Notes: generated by a model from the sequence alone, not told the origin. A stretch of DNA of 64,000 nucleotides from Bacillus nitratireducens (GCF_001884135.1 NZ_MAOC01000091.1:310001-374000); one strand, 5' to 3'; counted from the first letter of the stretch, positions 1 to 9,050 are shown. Numbers and translations are program-made.

Positions 1-503
1 TGTACGATAGAAAGAAACATAGACATAGGATTCACTGGCATCCATTGTCCTGCAAGTAATAATAAAATGAGAGGTGTAGCAATTGGCGCTAATAAAGTTG
101 ATAGTGACGTCATTGCAATAGACAACGCTAAGTTTCCTTTTGCTAAATAAACCATAACATTTGATGCAGTTCCACCCGGTACAGAACCGAGTAACACTAA
201 TCCAGCCGCTAATTCGGCTGGTAACTTCATAACGTAGGCTAGTACGTATGCGACAAGTGGCATAATAATAAACTGAGCACATACACCGATAATAACTGGC
301 AATGGTTTTGTAGCAATGATTTTAAAATCAACAGCCTTTAATGTTAATCCCATCCCAAACATGACAACTCCAAGTAAAATCGTTATGTAACTAGTTAAAC
401 CTAGAAATGGTCCAGGAATGAAATATGCAATAGCTGCAATACAAATAACCCAAAATGCAAAATACTTTCCAGCTATATTACTTATCGCTTCTAGTACTTT
501 CAC
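1..503 (-). CDS. Bile acid:sodium symporter (BASS) family transporter, partial
   Basis: The gene runs off the left edge; about 167 N-terminal codons are visible. The frame starts at a GTG behind a GGGGAT ribosome site, because the nearby ATG reads into TGA after three codons. The visible protein is a string of hydrophobic segments with the BASS-like stretches LLGVVMFGMGLTLK and LLGSVPGGTASNVM, the second being the conserved crossover region of the family. Members are sodium-coupled importers of organic anions. The start lies 5 bases beyond the stop of the upstream GlcD-type oxidase, so the two are probably co-transcribed and may serve the same 2-hydroxy or keto acid. The substrate is inferred from context only. 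Confidence 0.8.
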   Translation of the reverse strand, partial: MKVLEAISNIAGKYFAFWVICIAAIAYFIPGPFLGLTSYITILLGVVMFGMGLTLKAVDFKIIATKPLPVIIGVCAQFIIMPLVAYVLAYVMKLPAELAAGLVLLGSVPGGTASNVMVYLAKGNLALSIAMTSLSTLLAPIATPLILLLLAGQWMPVNPMSMFLSIV

Positions 504-507
504 CCAA

Positions 508-1899
508 TCATCCCCTATCCTTCAATTGAAAAACTTTATTCGGATTCAAAATGTTTTGCGGGTCAAGAGCTTTCTTTATTTTCTCCATTACTAAAAGCGC
601 AGCCCCATGTTCTTCTTCTTGATACTTCTGTTTCCCTATCCCAACGCCATGCTCTCCTGTGCACGTTCCACCACGTTTAAGAGCATACAGTACGATACTT
701 TCGTTTATTTCGTCCCCTTTTCTCACTTCATCTTTATCATTTGGATCAATCATTAATAGCACATGGAAATTCCCATCTCCTACATGGCCAAGAATACCAC
801 CAACAAGACCTACTTTATCTAATGTCTCTTTCGCATGTTGGATTGCACCCGCTAATTCTGAAATTGGTACACATACGTCTGTACTCATAAGCTTTTTACC
901 AGGATAGCTATGAACGTAAGAGTACGCTAGATTATGCCGTGCATCCCATAATTTATTTCTCGCCGCAGTTTCCGTTTCAAAAACAACTTCTTTACATTTA
1001 TGATCAAAAACAATTTCCTTCGTAAATTCAATGTCTTGCTTTAGCCCAGCTTCATTACCGTGAAACTCTAAAAACAATGTAGGCTCTTCTCTGTAACTTG
1101 TTTCATTATAATGATTTACTTGTTTCATAGATAATTCATCTACAAGTTCAATTCTCGCAATTGGAATACCCGCTTGCAGTATATTAATAACAGCTTCTAC
1201 CGCATCATTTATAGTTGGAAACGATGCTCTCGCAGCCATAACATGTTCTGGTATGCCGTATACTTTTAATGTTAACTCTGTAAAGCATCCAAGCGTACCT
1301 TCTGATCCTACGAAAATTCCATTTAAATGATAACCTGATGATGACTTCGCTGCTAAATTTCCAGTATGTATTACTTCCCCCTCAGCAAGTACCACCTCTA
1401 AATCACGAACTTGATCACGCATAACTCCATATCTCACCGCTGTCGTTCCGCTTGCATTCGTAGCAGCCATTCCACCTAACGTTGCATCTGCACCTGGGTC
1501 TACACTAAAGAACAGACCGTACTTTTTCAATTCTTTATTGAGCTGAGAGCGTGTCACTCCCGGTTGTACCTTCACTAGAAAATCTTTCTCTCTTATTTCA
1601 AGTATTTTGTTCATTAATGAAAAATCAACTGTAATCCCCTTTTCATAAGGAATTATATGACCTTCTAAACTAGAACCTACCCCAAAAGGAACGACAGGTT
1701 TTTCATGCTCACTCGCTACTTTCATTATCCTACTGACCTCTTCGGTCGTCTTCGGAAAAACAACTACATCAGGTAAACTACTAGTATGATAAGATTCATC
1801 TTTACTATGTAACTCTCTTACTGTCTTATTCACAACTACTCGATCTTCGGGAAGTACACCCCTTAATTCATTTACTAAACGCTCTACCGTTATTTCCAT
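508..1899 (-). CDS. FAD-linked oxidase, GlcD / D-lactate dehydrogenase type
   Basis: The 463-residue protein has the FAD-binding PCMH fold in its N-terminal half (GVGSSLEGH near residue 75, then DPGADATLGGMAATNASG near 137) and the FAD-oxidase C domain ending in the family signature GGTCTGEHGVGIGKQ near residue 420. Such enzymes oxidise 2-hydroxy acids (glycolate, D-lactate) and pass electrons to the respiratory chain; the exact substrate cannot be read from sequence. No GlcE or GlcF subunit lies beside it, which fits a stand-alone D-lactate dehydrogenase type better than the three-subunit glycolate oxidase. The ATG follows GTAGGAGAG at good spacing. A BASS transporter begins just after its stop. 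Confidence 0.88.
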   Translation of the reverse strand: MEITVERLVNELRGVLPEDRVVVNKTVRELHSKDESYHTSSLPDVVVFPKTTEEVSRIMKVASEHEKPVVPFGVGSSLEGHIIPYEKGITVDFSLMNKILEIREKDFLVKVQPGVTRSQLNKELKKYGLFFSVDPGADATLGGMAATNASGTTAVRYGVMRDQVRDLEVVLAEGEVIHTGNLAAKSSSGYHLNGIFVGSEGTLGCFTELTLKVYGIPEHVMAARASFPTINDAVEAVINILQAGIPIARIELVDELSMKQVNHYNETSYREEPTLFLEFHGNEAGLKQDIEFTKEIVFDHKCKEVVFETETAARNKLWDARHNLAYSYVHSYPGKKLMSTDVCVPISELAGAIQHAKETLDKVGLVGGILGHVGDGNFHVLLMIDPNDKDEVRKGDEINESIVLYALKRGGTCTGEHGVGIGKQKYQEEEHGAALLVMEKIKKALDPQNILNPNKVFQLKDRG

Positions 1900-2028
1900 C
1901 GTACACTCTCCTACTTTCTACAAATTAGAATTACAAAATATGTTAACTATTTTATACATAATAATCCGAAAAATTAAATAATTCAAGTTTTACATATATA
2001 AAATTCGCTTCCTACTGTCAAATAAACA

Positions 2029-2062
2029 AAAAGAACTTGCACTAATTAGTGCAAGTTCTTTT
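2029..2062 (-). terminator. Intrinsic terminator after the DUF2871 gene
   Basis: Perfect 34-base palindrome centred on CTAATTAG, with T-rich tails on both sides. It sits 8 bases beyond the stop of the small membrane protein and can end minus-strand transcription. Confidence 0.85.
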
Positions 2063-2070
2063 CAATAAAA

Positions 2071-2469
2071 CTATATTTTAAATGACTTTTTTATTAACAA
2101 CATAAACCAAATTAAAGTAACTGCCATCAACGAATGAGAAAACCCTACAATATAAGTTAACCCTTTAAAGTCCGCTCCATTTAGCTGAAGGAGCCCTCTC
2201 GCTGCTAGCGAACCTAACATTAAAGTTAATGCAATATTATGTAAAACAAACCACTTATTAAAACTTTTCGCTTCATGAAACGCGAATACTTTTGCTAATC
2301 CTAATGCAATTAAAAAGAAGAAAAAGCCAAGTACAAGTGTATGTGTATGCAAAAGATTTAACAAAGTAGATCCTACAATCCCCTTATACTTTCCATACTC
2401 CCTAGCGAAAATTCCTGATAGTAAACCAATAATTAAATACGTAAACGATGCATTATATAATTTCTTCAT
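2071..2469 (-). CDS. DUF2871-type small integral membrane protein
   Basis: The open frame continues upstream, but the ATG at 2469 is preceded by AAGGAGGTACATA, so I take the 132-residue form beginning MKKLYNASF. Four hydrophobic segments fill the chain, with conserved-looking histidines in LLHTHTLVLGF, WFVLHNIAL and VGFSHSLMA. Histidines within membrane helices recall haem- or metal-binding membrane proteins, but that is only an analogy. I recognise the family as DUF2871, whose function is unknown to me. The gene stands alone, with a good sigma-A promoter and an unusual hairpin at the start of its transcript. Confidence 0.7.
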   Translation of the reverse strand: MKKLYNASFTYLIIGLLSGIFAREYGKYKGIVGSTLLNLLHTHTLVLGFFFFLIALGLAKVFAFHEAKSFNKWFVLHNIALTLMLGSLAARGLLQLNGADFKGLTYIVGFSHSLMAVTLIWFMLLIKKSFKI

Positions 2470-2530
2470 TATGTACCTCCTTAAGTAGAATGTGTAGTGC
2501 GTCATATTTAGTAATAATGATAGTTACATA

Positions 2531-2588
2531 GTAAAAACTCCTAGTTTCCTAGGAGTCATTGTATAAGCATCTCACTCTTTACAGTCAA
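2531..2588 (-). promoter_or_regulatory. Sigma-A promoter with a hairpin and U-run at the transcript start
   Basis: On the minus strand TTGACT (2588-2583), a 17-base spacer and TATACA (2565-2560) form a near-consensus promoter. Directly after it comes an 8-bp hairpin, arms ACTCCTAG and CTAGGAGT (2556-2537), followed by TTTTT. The hairpin would begin close to +1, 68 bases before the start codon. It may be a premature terminator, a repressor palindrome over +1, or a protective 5' stem. Confidence 0.6.
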
Positions 2589-2724
2589 TCCTAATTATAA
2601 AATATCCTTTTATACAAAACAATCGAACTTTATGTGAACAAGCAGGGCTCTATTAAAATATGTTGCGCTTTTGTGTTACACAATCCATACTAATTATTAT
2701 AACTTATAAAGGTGGTGCAATAGA

Positions 2725-3228
2725 TTGATAGTTCTTGAAACTGAACGACTCACTCTTCGTTGGTTCGATATACAAGATGCTCCGTTCATTCTTGAGTTAG
2801 TAAATGATCCTGCATGGATTCAGTTTATTGGTGATAAAAGGGTTAAAAACTTAGAAGATGCAAAAAATTACATCTTAAACGGACCTTTCGATATGTATAA
2901 TAAAATGGGCTTTGGTCTTTACTTAGTTGAACGAAAAGAAGATCTCACTCCACTTGGCATGTGCGGCCTTATTAAAAGAGATTCATTAGAAGATGTTGAT
3001 ATCGGCTTTGCCTTTTTAGAAAAATTCCGTTCGAAAGGGTACGGCTATGAATCAGCTGCTGCGGTAATCGAATACGGTGTACATAAGCTAGGTATGAAAC
3101 GAATTGTAGCAATTACTTCTATAGATAATGCTGCTTCAGGCAATCTGTTAGAAAAAGTAGGATTGCGATTCGAAAAAATAATTTCAGACTCCGGAGAAGA
3201 TCTAAAATTATTCGGGTATAACGCATAA
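2725..3228 (+). CDS. GNAT family N-acetyltransferase (RimJ/RimL type)
   Basis: The 167-residue protein opens with the typical RimJ/RimL-like start IVLETERLTLRWF. It has the acetyl-CoA loop region FRSKGYGYESAAAVIEYG near residue 110 (a Q/R-x-x-G-x-G/A-like motif) and the motif B stretch VAITSIDNAASGNLLEKVG near 135-153. Members acetylate an amine on ribosomal-protein N-termini, antibiotics or small metabolites; the acceptor is unknown here. The start is TTG behind AAAGGTGG. It is a single-gene unit converging on colA, with which it shares a bidirectional terminator. Confidence 0.85.
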   Translation: MIVLETERLTLRWFDIQDAPFILELVNDPAWIQFIGDKRVKNLEDAKNYILNGPFDMYNKMGFGLYLVERKEDLTPLGMCGLIKRDSLEDVDIGFAFLEKFRSKGYGYESAAAVIEYGVHKLGMKRIVAITSIDNAASGNLLEKVGLRFEKIISDSGEDLKLFGYNA

Positions 3229-3261
3229 CAAAAAGGTCGCCATTCATGGCGACCTTTTTGT
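3228..3261. terminator. Bidirectional terminator between the GNAT gene and colA
   Basis: Sixteen-base perfect arms (ACAAAAAGGTCGCCAT and its complement) with a TC loop. A-run and T-run flank the GC stem, so it works in both directions. It touches the stop codons of both convergent genes. Confidence 0.92.
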
Positions 3262-6176
3262 TACTTCACTTCTACCGTATAATTCCCTGTTCCCCCACCA
3301 TATTGATATACATGTAAATAATACTTACCTGGATGCGCATTGTAGCTGCCCACTAATTTATTTCCTTGCGTCTGAGCATACGTAACATAATTATTTAAAT
3401 CTGCTGCTGAATAAAGAACCCAGTTTACCCCAATATTATTTTCCTTCGTTACGTTAATTTGGAGATTCCTAGCTGTTTCCACATTTATTTCAAAGTAATC
3501 ACTTGTATCACCGTTTCCTAAACTTGCACGTAACAATTGGTTTAACTGCAGTTTATTCGCTGTTTGGAATGAATTATTCGGCTCTTTTTCTACACTGTTA
3601 TCTTCTTTCTTTTGAACAGTTACACTTGCTGTAGCAGTATTAGTTAATCCTTTATCGTCTGTTACTGTTAATTTCGCCGTATACGTTCCTTCTTTTGTAT
3701 ATACGTGAGTTGGATTTTGCTCATTACTTACCGCACCATCACCGAACTCCCATTTATAAGAAGCAATTTTCCCATCTTCATCTTTTGATCCATCGCTTTT
3801 AAACGAGATTGCTTCATTTACATTTCCGTTATACGGACCATTTATAACCGCTATTGGCGCTTTATTCACAGCACCTTCTTCTGTATTAATACCGTGGAAC
3901 ACAACATCATATTCAAATTGCCCTGATGCATTCACACGGTAATTCACGAAGTAAGCTGTTACTGTTTTATAGCCTGTCCATTCTTTCGCACTTAAACGTT
4001 TTAACGTATCATTAACGTTTTGCGTAATTGTTTTCCAGTCTTCATTTTCTCCTTTTGCAGAAGTTCCTGTATATGTTCCTTGTAGTGTAAATGTATTAAA
4101 GAACTGTGATTTATTTTTCTTTACTGATACATTACTTAATTTTGCTTCCGCTGTAATTTCTGCTGCAATATCCGAAACTGGTTTCGGTGCATGAGTTGCT
4201 AAATAATCATCTGATACTAATGGAACGTTATATTTCTCACGATTATCTATTAACATTTGCATATAATCTTGATACTCTTTATTTAAATTCGCATCTTGAC
4301 TTAATGCAGAGCGGTATGCATCATATGCTGTCACATCATTTTTCCTAATAAGATCATGAATTTTGTCAAACATATCGTATCTCTTATTGTACATATACGA
4401 TTGTAACGCAAAGGAATAATTGTAGAAATCCCACGTTCCATACTTTGCATTTAACGTTCGCTCTGCCGTATAACGTTCTGCTGGATTTGAAGATAGTCCT
4501 CCTATAATACTCTTTCTCGGTACAACATTATCTGTTCTCGTTGCCCCTGCGAAAAACTCAGCATTCCCTTCTTCAAACCAAGATAATCTCTCATTCTCAT
4601 ACAGCTTACCTTGTCCCCAAAGTCCTGGCACTTCATATCTACCTTGTAAGTAATGCGTGAACTCATGGCGGAACAATTCTTCTAAACTATAAATACTTTC
4701 TTCTGGCGTACGTTCATAAGTAAAGAACGTACCTGTTCCTTCTATATAAAGACCACCGTTATTCGTTTCATATCCATATAATTGACGATTAAATTGATAT
4801 TCAGCAGGGCTATTATAAATAACCATCGTTAATACGTCATCGGGATTTCCTTTTTCTAACGGTTGGTCACTTTCAACCGTACGATGGAATTGTGCCTTCA
4901 CTTCTTTTGCTGCCCAATATAAACGTTTAACTTTCTCCTCAGTCACTTTATCTCCGGCTTTTAAAACAATTGCACCATCATCAAACGTATACGTTTTCGG
5001 CAAATACTTTTTCTTCCCATCTTCTCGTATTTGATCTAAATTAACAACGTTACCGTTTGCATCTTTTCCGCCATAATTCGTCGTAATTTGCTCAGCTGCT
5101 ACGAAATATTGCTCACCTAAATAAGGATAGATTTTCATCGCATCTGTTGCAACTTGTAATCCTTTTGTCCCTGTACTATGGAATATACCGAGTCTACCTG
5201 TATAATAAATGCCATTATTAATAAGCCATCCGTTTTTCTCTGTAATCGTTCCCATTAACGCAAATCTACTTAACTCATTAATATAACTATCTATTCTCTG
5301 ATACCATACTGTATCTTTCGGTGCTTTTCTCGTATCGTACAAATACGATTGAATATCGTAATCAACACCTTGCATAATATCGTAAATCGCATTTCCAGCT
5401 GAAAGATTATCTACCAATGTAGAAAAATTATCATTATATTGCTTAAAAATCTTTGCAGCCGATGTTATCGTTTCCACATCACTCGAAGCATTTCCTATTA
5501 ATTTTCCGTATGATGATACAACTCTATTTTGTTCCAATGTACCGAGCTTGAAATTTGGATTGTTCGCAATCGTTTTTAACGCCGGCAAGCACTTGTCATG
5601 ATAGCTCCGTTCATTAAGTTTGCTTAATTCTGCATTATAAAAACCTAAATAAAATCCAGAGCGCAATACCTCTACTAATGTCTCAATCCCTTTTGAATCA
5701 TCCTTCGTATAAGCTTGTCCTTGCTGCTTCAATTTATCAATAATCGCCTGCATCCTACTATCATTTTGATAGAATGCAAGGCTGTCCTTATTAAACTGAA
5801 ATAGCCCCGTAATTTGCTCCCAATCGATTGTTACAAGTAAATCTACTAATTGTTGATTGCTTAATTGATTTAATTCAGCAATTGTATAAGTTTTTGCTAC
5901 AGCTAATTGTTTACTTTCCTTTTTTACTTCAGGCGGTCTTTGCGATAAATCAGCAAATTGTAGCCTTTTCTCAAAAGACTTGCTTTCTAATACTTTCGAT
6001 GAATGAGCTAATTCTTCCACTGGCAGTTGTACACCAACCGGCTCCATTTTTAGCACATTTCGATATGAAACTTGCTCTCCCTTAGTATCTTCCGCCAATA
6101 TGCTTCCTTGAAAACTCCCTAACATTAAACTAGCAAAACTTACCCCTACTAAAACTTTTTTTGAATAGCCTTTCAT
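3261..6176 (-). CDS. colA: Secreted collagenase, peptidase family M9
   Basis: I take the 971-residue form starting MKGYSKKVLVGVSF, behind GGTAGGGGAGAGT; the open frame extends 45 codons further without a ribosome site. Order seen: a signal peptide (about 1-30), the M9 N-terminal activator region, a catalytic zinc site HEFTH near residue 504 with a downstream glutamate in WFEEGNAEFFAG, a PKD domain near 769-850 (YKWEFGDG...VYTKEGTYTAKLTV), and a C-terminal PPC-type collagen-binding domain near 862-971. This is the usual B. cereus-group ColA architecture and length. The enzyme degrades native collagen outside the cell. I found no convincing PlcR box upstream. Confidence 0.94.
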   Translation of the reverse strand: MKGYSKKVLVGVSFASLMLGSFQGSILAEDTKGEQVSYRNVLKMEPVGVQLPVEELAHSSKVLESKSFEKRLQFADLSQRPPEVKKESKQLAVAKTYTIAELNQLSNQQLVDLLVTIDWEQITGLFQFNKDSLAFYQNDSRMQAIIDKLKQQGQAYTKDDSKGIETLVEVLRSGFYLGFYNAELSKLNERSYHDKCLPALKTIANNPNFKLGTLEQNRVVSSYGKLIGNASSDVETITSAAKIFKQYNDNFSTLVDNLSAGNAIYDIMQGVDYDIQSYLYDTRKAPKDTVWYQRIDSYINELSRFALMGTITEKNGWLINNGIYYTGRLGIFHSTGTKGLQVATDAMKIYPYLGEQYFVAAEQITTNYGGKDANGNVVNLDQIREDGKKKYLPKTYTFDDGAIVLKAGDKVTEEKVKRLYWAAKEVKAQFHRTVESDQPLEKGNPDDVLTMVIYNSPAEYQFNRQLYGYETNNGGLYIEGTGTFFTYERTPEESIYSLEELFRHEFTHYLQGRYEVPGLWGQGKLYENERLSWFEEGNAEFFAGATRTDNVVPRKSIIGGLSSNPAERYTAERTLNAKYGTWDFYNYSFALQSYMYNKRYDMFDKIHDLIRKNDVTAYDAYRSALSQDANLNKEYQDYMQMLIDNREKYNVPLVSDDYLATHAPKPVSDIAAEITAEAKLSNVSVKKNKSQFFNTFTLQGTYTGTSAKGENEDWKTITQNVNDTLKRLSAKEWTGYKTVTAYFVNYRVNASGQFEYDVVFHGINTEEGAVNKAPIAVINGPYNGNVNEAISFKSDGSKDEDGKIASYKWEFGDGAVSNEQNPTHVYTKEGTYTAKLTVTDDKGLTNTATASVTVQKKEDNSVEKEPNNSFQTANKLQLNQLLRASLGNGDTSDYFEINVETARNLQINVTKENNIGVNWVLYSAADLNNYVTYAQTQGNKLVGSYNAHPGKYYLHVYQYGGGTGNYTVEVK

Positions 6177-6323
6177 ACTCTCCCCTACCTTACATTTTTT
6201 AGTGTCCCGCACCATTATTTTACTATTCTGACTATTTATTCTGTATTGAGAAAAAAGAAGGGAACGTTCACACATGTATCCATTCAAAGTGAAATTAACA
6301 CTTGACTTCACATGTGATTCATG

Positions 6324-6369
6324 TCAAAAAAAGGATAGATAATAGCGAAATTCCTGCTACATCTATCCT
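6324..6369 (-). terminator. Terminator after the MgtC-like gene
   Basis: Arms AGGATAGAT (6332-6340) and ATCTATCCT (6361-6369) with a run of A on the plus strand just before, read as U-run on the minus-strand transcript. Confidence 0.75.
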
Positions 6370-6380
6370 CTATTTCAACA

Positions 6381-7058
6381 CTATGATTTTAACTTTATAA
6401 ACGTAATTCCCGGCAATGTTTGCATATGCTGAATAAATGCATTCTTTTCTTCTGACGATATATTTTTCAATTGTATTCCTACCTTATAAACTATTTCTGT
6501 ATCTTGCTGTAAAGCTTCAACTTCATATGAAAGTATTGGAATACCTTTCACTTGTAGCGTCTCTACTATTTGTTGTACCGCTTCCTGTTTATTTATACAC
6601 ATTTGCACTGTTATATTTTGCGGAAATAAAAATTGCACCTTAAAAATACGACTTACAATCTCTAAACCAATCAAAACGAGAATCATCGCTCCAATCCCTA
6701 CAACATACATACCTGCTCCAATTGCTAACCCTATTCCTGCTGTAGCCCATAAACCAGCCGCTGTCGTTAATCCTTTCACTGCCTGCTTTTGAATAATGAT
6801 TGTACCTGCACCTAAAAATCCAACTCCACTAACAACTTGCGCTGCAATCCGGCTCGGATCAAGAGCCATATGTTCTTCAAACACAATATCCGAAAAAGCA
6901 TATTTCGAAACGACCATTATTAAAGCACTCCCTACGGCTACTAGGAAATGTGTTTTTAATCCAGCTTCTTTTGAGCGAATTTCCCTTTCAATACCGATTA
7001 TCGCCCCTAACAAACCAGCAACACCGATTCGTATAATTAAATCAATATGTAAGCTCAC
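6381..7058 (-). CDS. MgtC/SapB family membrane protein
   Basis: The protein has 225 residues if started at the GTG 8 bases after AAAGGGGG; a GTG two codons earlier sits too close to that site. It opens with the family signature RIGVAGLLGAIIGIERE, followed by further hydrophobic segments including QVVSGVGFLGAGTIII and GLTTAAGLWATAGIGLAIG, the conserved MgtC core. A soluble ACT-like C-terminal part follows (about 145-225). MgtC proteins are linked to growth in low magnesium and to control of the F-type ATPase in other bacteria; the role here is inferred. No M-box-like leader was recognised upstream. Confidence 0.88.
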   Translation of the reverse strand: MSLHIDLIIRIGVAGLLGAIIGIEREIRSKEAGLKTHFLVAVGSALIMVVSKYAFSDIVFEEHMALDPSRIAAQVVSGVGFLGAGTIIIQKQAVKGLTTAAGLWATAGIGLAIGAGMYVVGIGAMILVLIGLEIVSRIFKVQFLFPQNITVQMCINKQEAVQQIVETLQVKGIPILSYEVEALQQDTEIVYKVGIQLKNISSEEKNAFIQHMQTLPGITFIKLKS

Positions 7059-7371
7059 GGGCACTTCCCCCTTTTATTCATTATAGAGAGATAAAACAAA
7101 AATTATCACATGCATCTATCCATCGATATAAAAGCATTTTATTAAAATACATTTAATATCCCAATGATTTTATGTTAATATTTTAAATATTAACATAAAT
7201 AAAACAACCTACTTCTCATACAAAAAAACTTTAAAGTTCAACATCTAACTTATTTTCAGTTAAAAATGGCAAATGAGTTGCGTGAAATGAGGTTGAGAAA
7301 GTCAGAAAACGCTTTCATTTTATATCATAATTTTTGTGAAATAAAACATAAATAAAAGGAGCTTACTAACA
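7059..7371. other. Intergenic region, divergent promoters, AT-rich
   Basis: 313 bases between divergent genes. It holds long AT tracts and a candidate cre site at 7304-7317, described separately. No small frame with a ribosome site was found. Confidence 0.5.
7304..7317 (+). promoter_or_regulatory. Candidate CcpA cre site
   Basis: AGAAAACGCTTTCA differs at one position from the near-ideal palindrome TGAAAACGCTTTCA. It lies 55 bases before the acetyltransferase start, where it could repress in good carbon supply. Sequence match only. Confidence 0.5.
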
Positions 7372-7890
7372 ATGAACGTCTCTTTACTTACACCTACTAC
7401 TGATTTACAAGAAGAATACTTAGATTTTTATACCGAATGGAAAGATAGCGGTGAAACGATGATTCCATGGGTTATTTCAAAAAATCCTTCTAATTTCACG
7501 GCAATGATTCAAGAATTACACGACGCACATAACGGAATAAATATTCCTGAAACTTGGGTACCAGATTCTACTTATTGGCTCGTGACAGATGAAAATAGAG
7601 TTGTAGGAGTTGTTAATATACGTCATAGTTTAACTGATCATCTATTTAACGCTGGTGGTCATATCGGTTATGGTATTCGTCCTTCTGAAAGAAGAAAAGG
7701 TTATGCTACGAAATTACTAGAGTTATCACTAGAAAAAACGAAAGAATTAAACATCACGAAAGCACTTGTCGTTTGCGACGAAGTGAATACTGCTTCAGAG
7801 AAAACGATTTTACATAACGGCGGTCTCCGTGATGATGATTTTACTGAAGAAAATGGTAATGTTGTAAGAAGGTATTGGATTGAGCTATAA
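7372..7890 (+). CDS. GNAT family N-acetyltransferase
   Basis: The 172-residue protein carries the GNAT core: substrate-strand region YWLVTDENRVVGVVNIRHSL, then the acetyl-CoA binding loop IRPSERRKGYATKLLELSLE near residues 103-122 (R-x-x-G-x-A), and the C-terminal VVCDEVNTASEKTILHNGG. It resembles the YjcK/predicted acetyltransferase COG3981 group. The acceptor is unknown. AAAAGGAG precedes the ATG. A candidate cre site upstream suggests carbon control. The gene ends in a terminator that abuts a bcr1 repeat. Confidence 0.85.
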   Translation: MNVSLLTPTTDLQEEYLDFYTEWKDSGETMIPWVISKNPSNFTAMIQELHDAHNGINIPETWVPDSTYWLVTDENRVVGVVNIRHSLTDHLFNAGGHIGYGIRPSERRKGYATKLLELSLEKTKELNITKALVVCDEVNTASEKTILHNGGLRDDDFTEENGNVVRRYWIEL

Positions 7891-7896
7891 ATAATC

Positions 7897-7939
7897 AAAA
7901 ACAAGCCAGAAAGTGATTACACACTTTCTGGCTTGTTTT
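7897..7939. terminator. Bidirectional terminator between GNAT and VOC genes
   Basis: Eighteen-base arms AAAACAAGCCAGAAAGTG and complement with a 7-base loop and T-rich end. Its T-run overlaps the TTTAT edge of the bcr1 repeat. Confidence 0.9.
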
Positions 7940-8017
7940 ATCCCGCGTTAACGGGCAGTACAACTAATAATCAGTGGGGGATGAACAAAACCCCCACTGA
8001 TTATAGTTTCACTTTAT
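7937..8017 (+). repeat. bcr1 repeat, internally deleted copy
   Basis: 81 bases, bounded by TTTAT at both ends. It keeps the 5' end TCCCGC-TTAACGGGCAGTA and the 3' hairpin AATCAGTGGGGG...CCCCCACTGATT, but lacks about 75 central bases found in the two other copies of this window (35775-35931 and 62475-62630). The right-hand TTTAT supplies the stop codon of the VOC gene. I identify the family as bcr1, a B. cereus-group-specific mobile-like repeat, from memory of its length and TTTAT flanks. Confidence 0.8.
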
Positions 8018-8922
8018 ACTGCTTCTATTTCAAACTGGACTGCAATACCACTTGGATCTACTACTGTAAATCCAAGTGTATTTTCATTTATCTCATGTTG
8101 TTTTTCTATTAATCTTTCTTTCACTTCATCTAACGCTTCTTTGTGCGGTAATACAATTGTATACACCTTCAGTCCAGTTGCATGTACTGGTGGATGCGGG
8201 TTATTTACCCCGTTCCACGTATTTGCACCAATATGGTGATGGTATCCACCTGCTGAAATAAATAAGCAATCATCTTCACGCTGCTGTACTTCAAAGCCTA
8301 CTGTTTCTACATAAAACTCATGTGATTTCTCTACATCAGCTATTCGTAAATGTACGTGCCCAACGACAGTATCAGCAGGTAATCCATCAAACTCATAATC
8401 AACAAGCGTTGCTAGTTCTTTTAAATCAAGTGGCGTACTTCCTCCTGGCCCTTCTCCCCACTGATCACGCGGACGGTCTGCATATATTTCGATACCATTC
8501 CCCTCTAAATCTTGTAAATAAAACGCCTCACTATACGTATGATCACTGGCGCTATTAAACCTTGAAATTGGTAAAATTTCATTTGAATATGTATAACGTC
8601 CTTCTTGCTCAGCTGGACTATCAATTACGTTCTTATTGCGAAGCACACCAATTAATGCCGAAGCAAAAGCTTCACGAGTCGGAACTAAAAAGGCAACATG
8701 GTATATTCCCGTTGTACGTGGTTCTTGCAGTACCCCGTCCTCTAATTTTTCAAGAACAAGTAATGTATTATTACTACCTTTTCCAGCTAAATGTGCTTTA
8801 TTCCCCTCTTGCTTTATAACTTCTAAGCCTACTACATTCTTATAAAAATCAACTTGACGCTCTAAATCTTTCACTTTAAATTCAACATGACCAATACGTG
8901 TTTTCGGATGAATTTGTACCAT
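8014..8922 (-). CDS. VOC superfamily ring-cleaving dioxygenase (CatE-like)
   Basis: The 302-residue protein consists of two glyoxalase/bleomycin-resistance modules: residues about 8-135 (IGHVEFKVKDLERQVDFYKNVVGLEV) and about 185-302 (VGHVHLRIADVEKSHEFYVETVGFEV). The likely metal ligands are His near 191 in GHVHL, His near 229 in HHHIGANTW, and Glu near 299 in VQFEIEAV, the arrangement of extradiol dioxygenases. The closest relatives I recall are B. subtilis CatE/YfiE, which act on catechols and are linked to quinone stress. Substrate specificity is inferred. The ATG follows TAGGAGAGGAAG. Its stop codon lies inside the edge of a bcr1 repeat. Confidence 0.85.
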   Translation of the reverse strand: MVQIHPKTRIGHVEFKVKDLERQVDFYKNVVGLEVIKQEGNKAHLAGKGSNNTLLVLEKLEDGVLQEPRTTGIYHVAFLVPTREAFASALIGVLRNKNVIDSPAEQEGRYTYSNEILPISRFNSASDHTYSEAFYLQDLEGNGIEIYADRPRDQWGEGPGGSTPLDLKELATLVDYEFDGLPADTVVGHVHLRIADVEKSHEFYVETVGFEVQQREDDCLFISAGGYHHHIGANTWNGVNNPHPPVHATGLKVYTIVLPHKEALDEVKERLIEKQHEINENTLGFTVVDPSGIAVQFEIEAV

Positions 8923-9050
8923 GGATAACTTCCTCTCCTAGTCCTTTATTTCAAAATAAATTAACATAGCCGTTACTATGAAGGATACAACTAAAAACAC
9001 ACTATGTAAATAAGAAAAATCAGAATTAATAGTTTTTGTGGGCCGTTAAT

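Noticed and set aside
6177-6380. PlcR box upstream of colA
   Set aside because: I looked for TATGNANNNNTNCATA and found no acceptable match in this interval.
7059-7371. Magnesium M-box riboswitch before the MgtC-like gene
   Set aside because: No GC-containing structured leader of the needed length is visible; the region is mostly A/T tracts.
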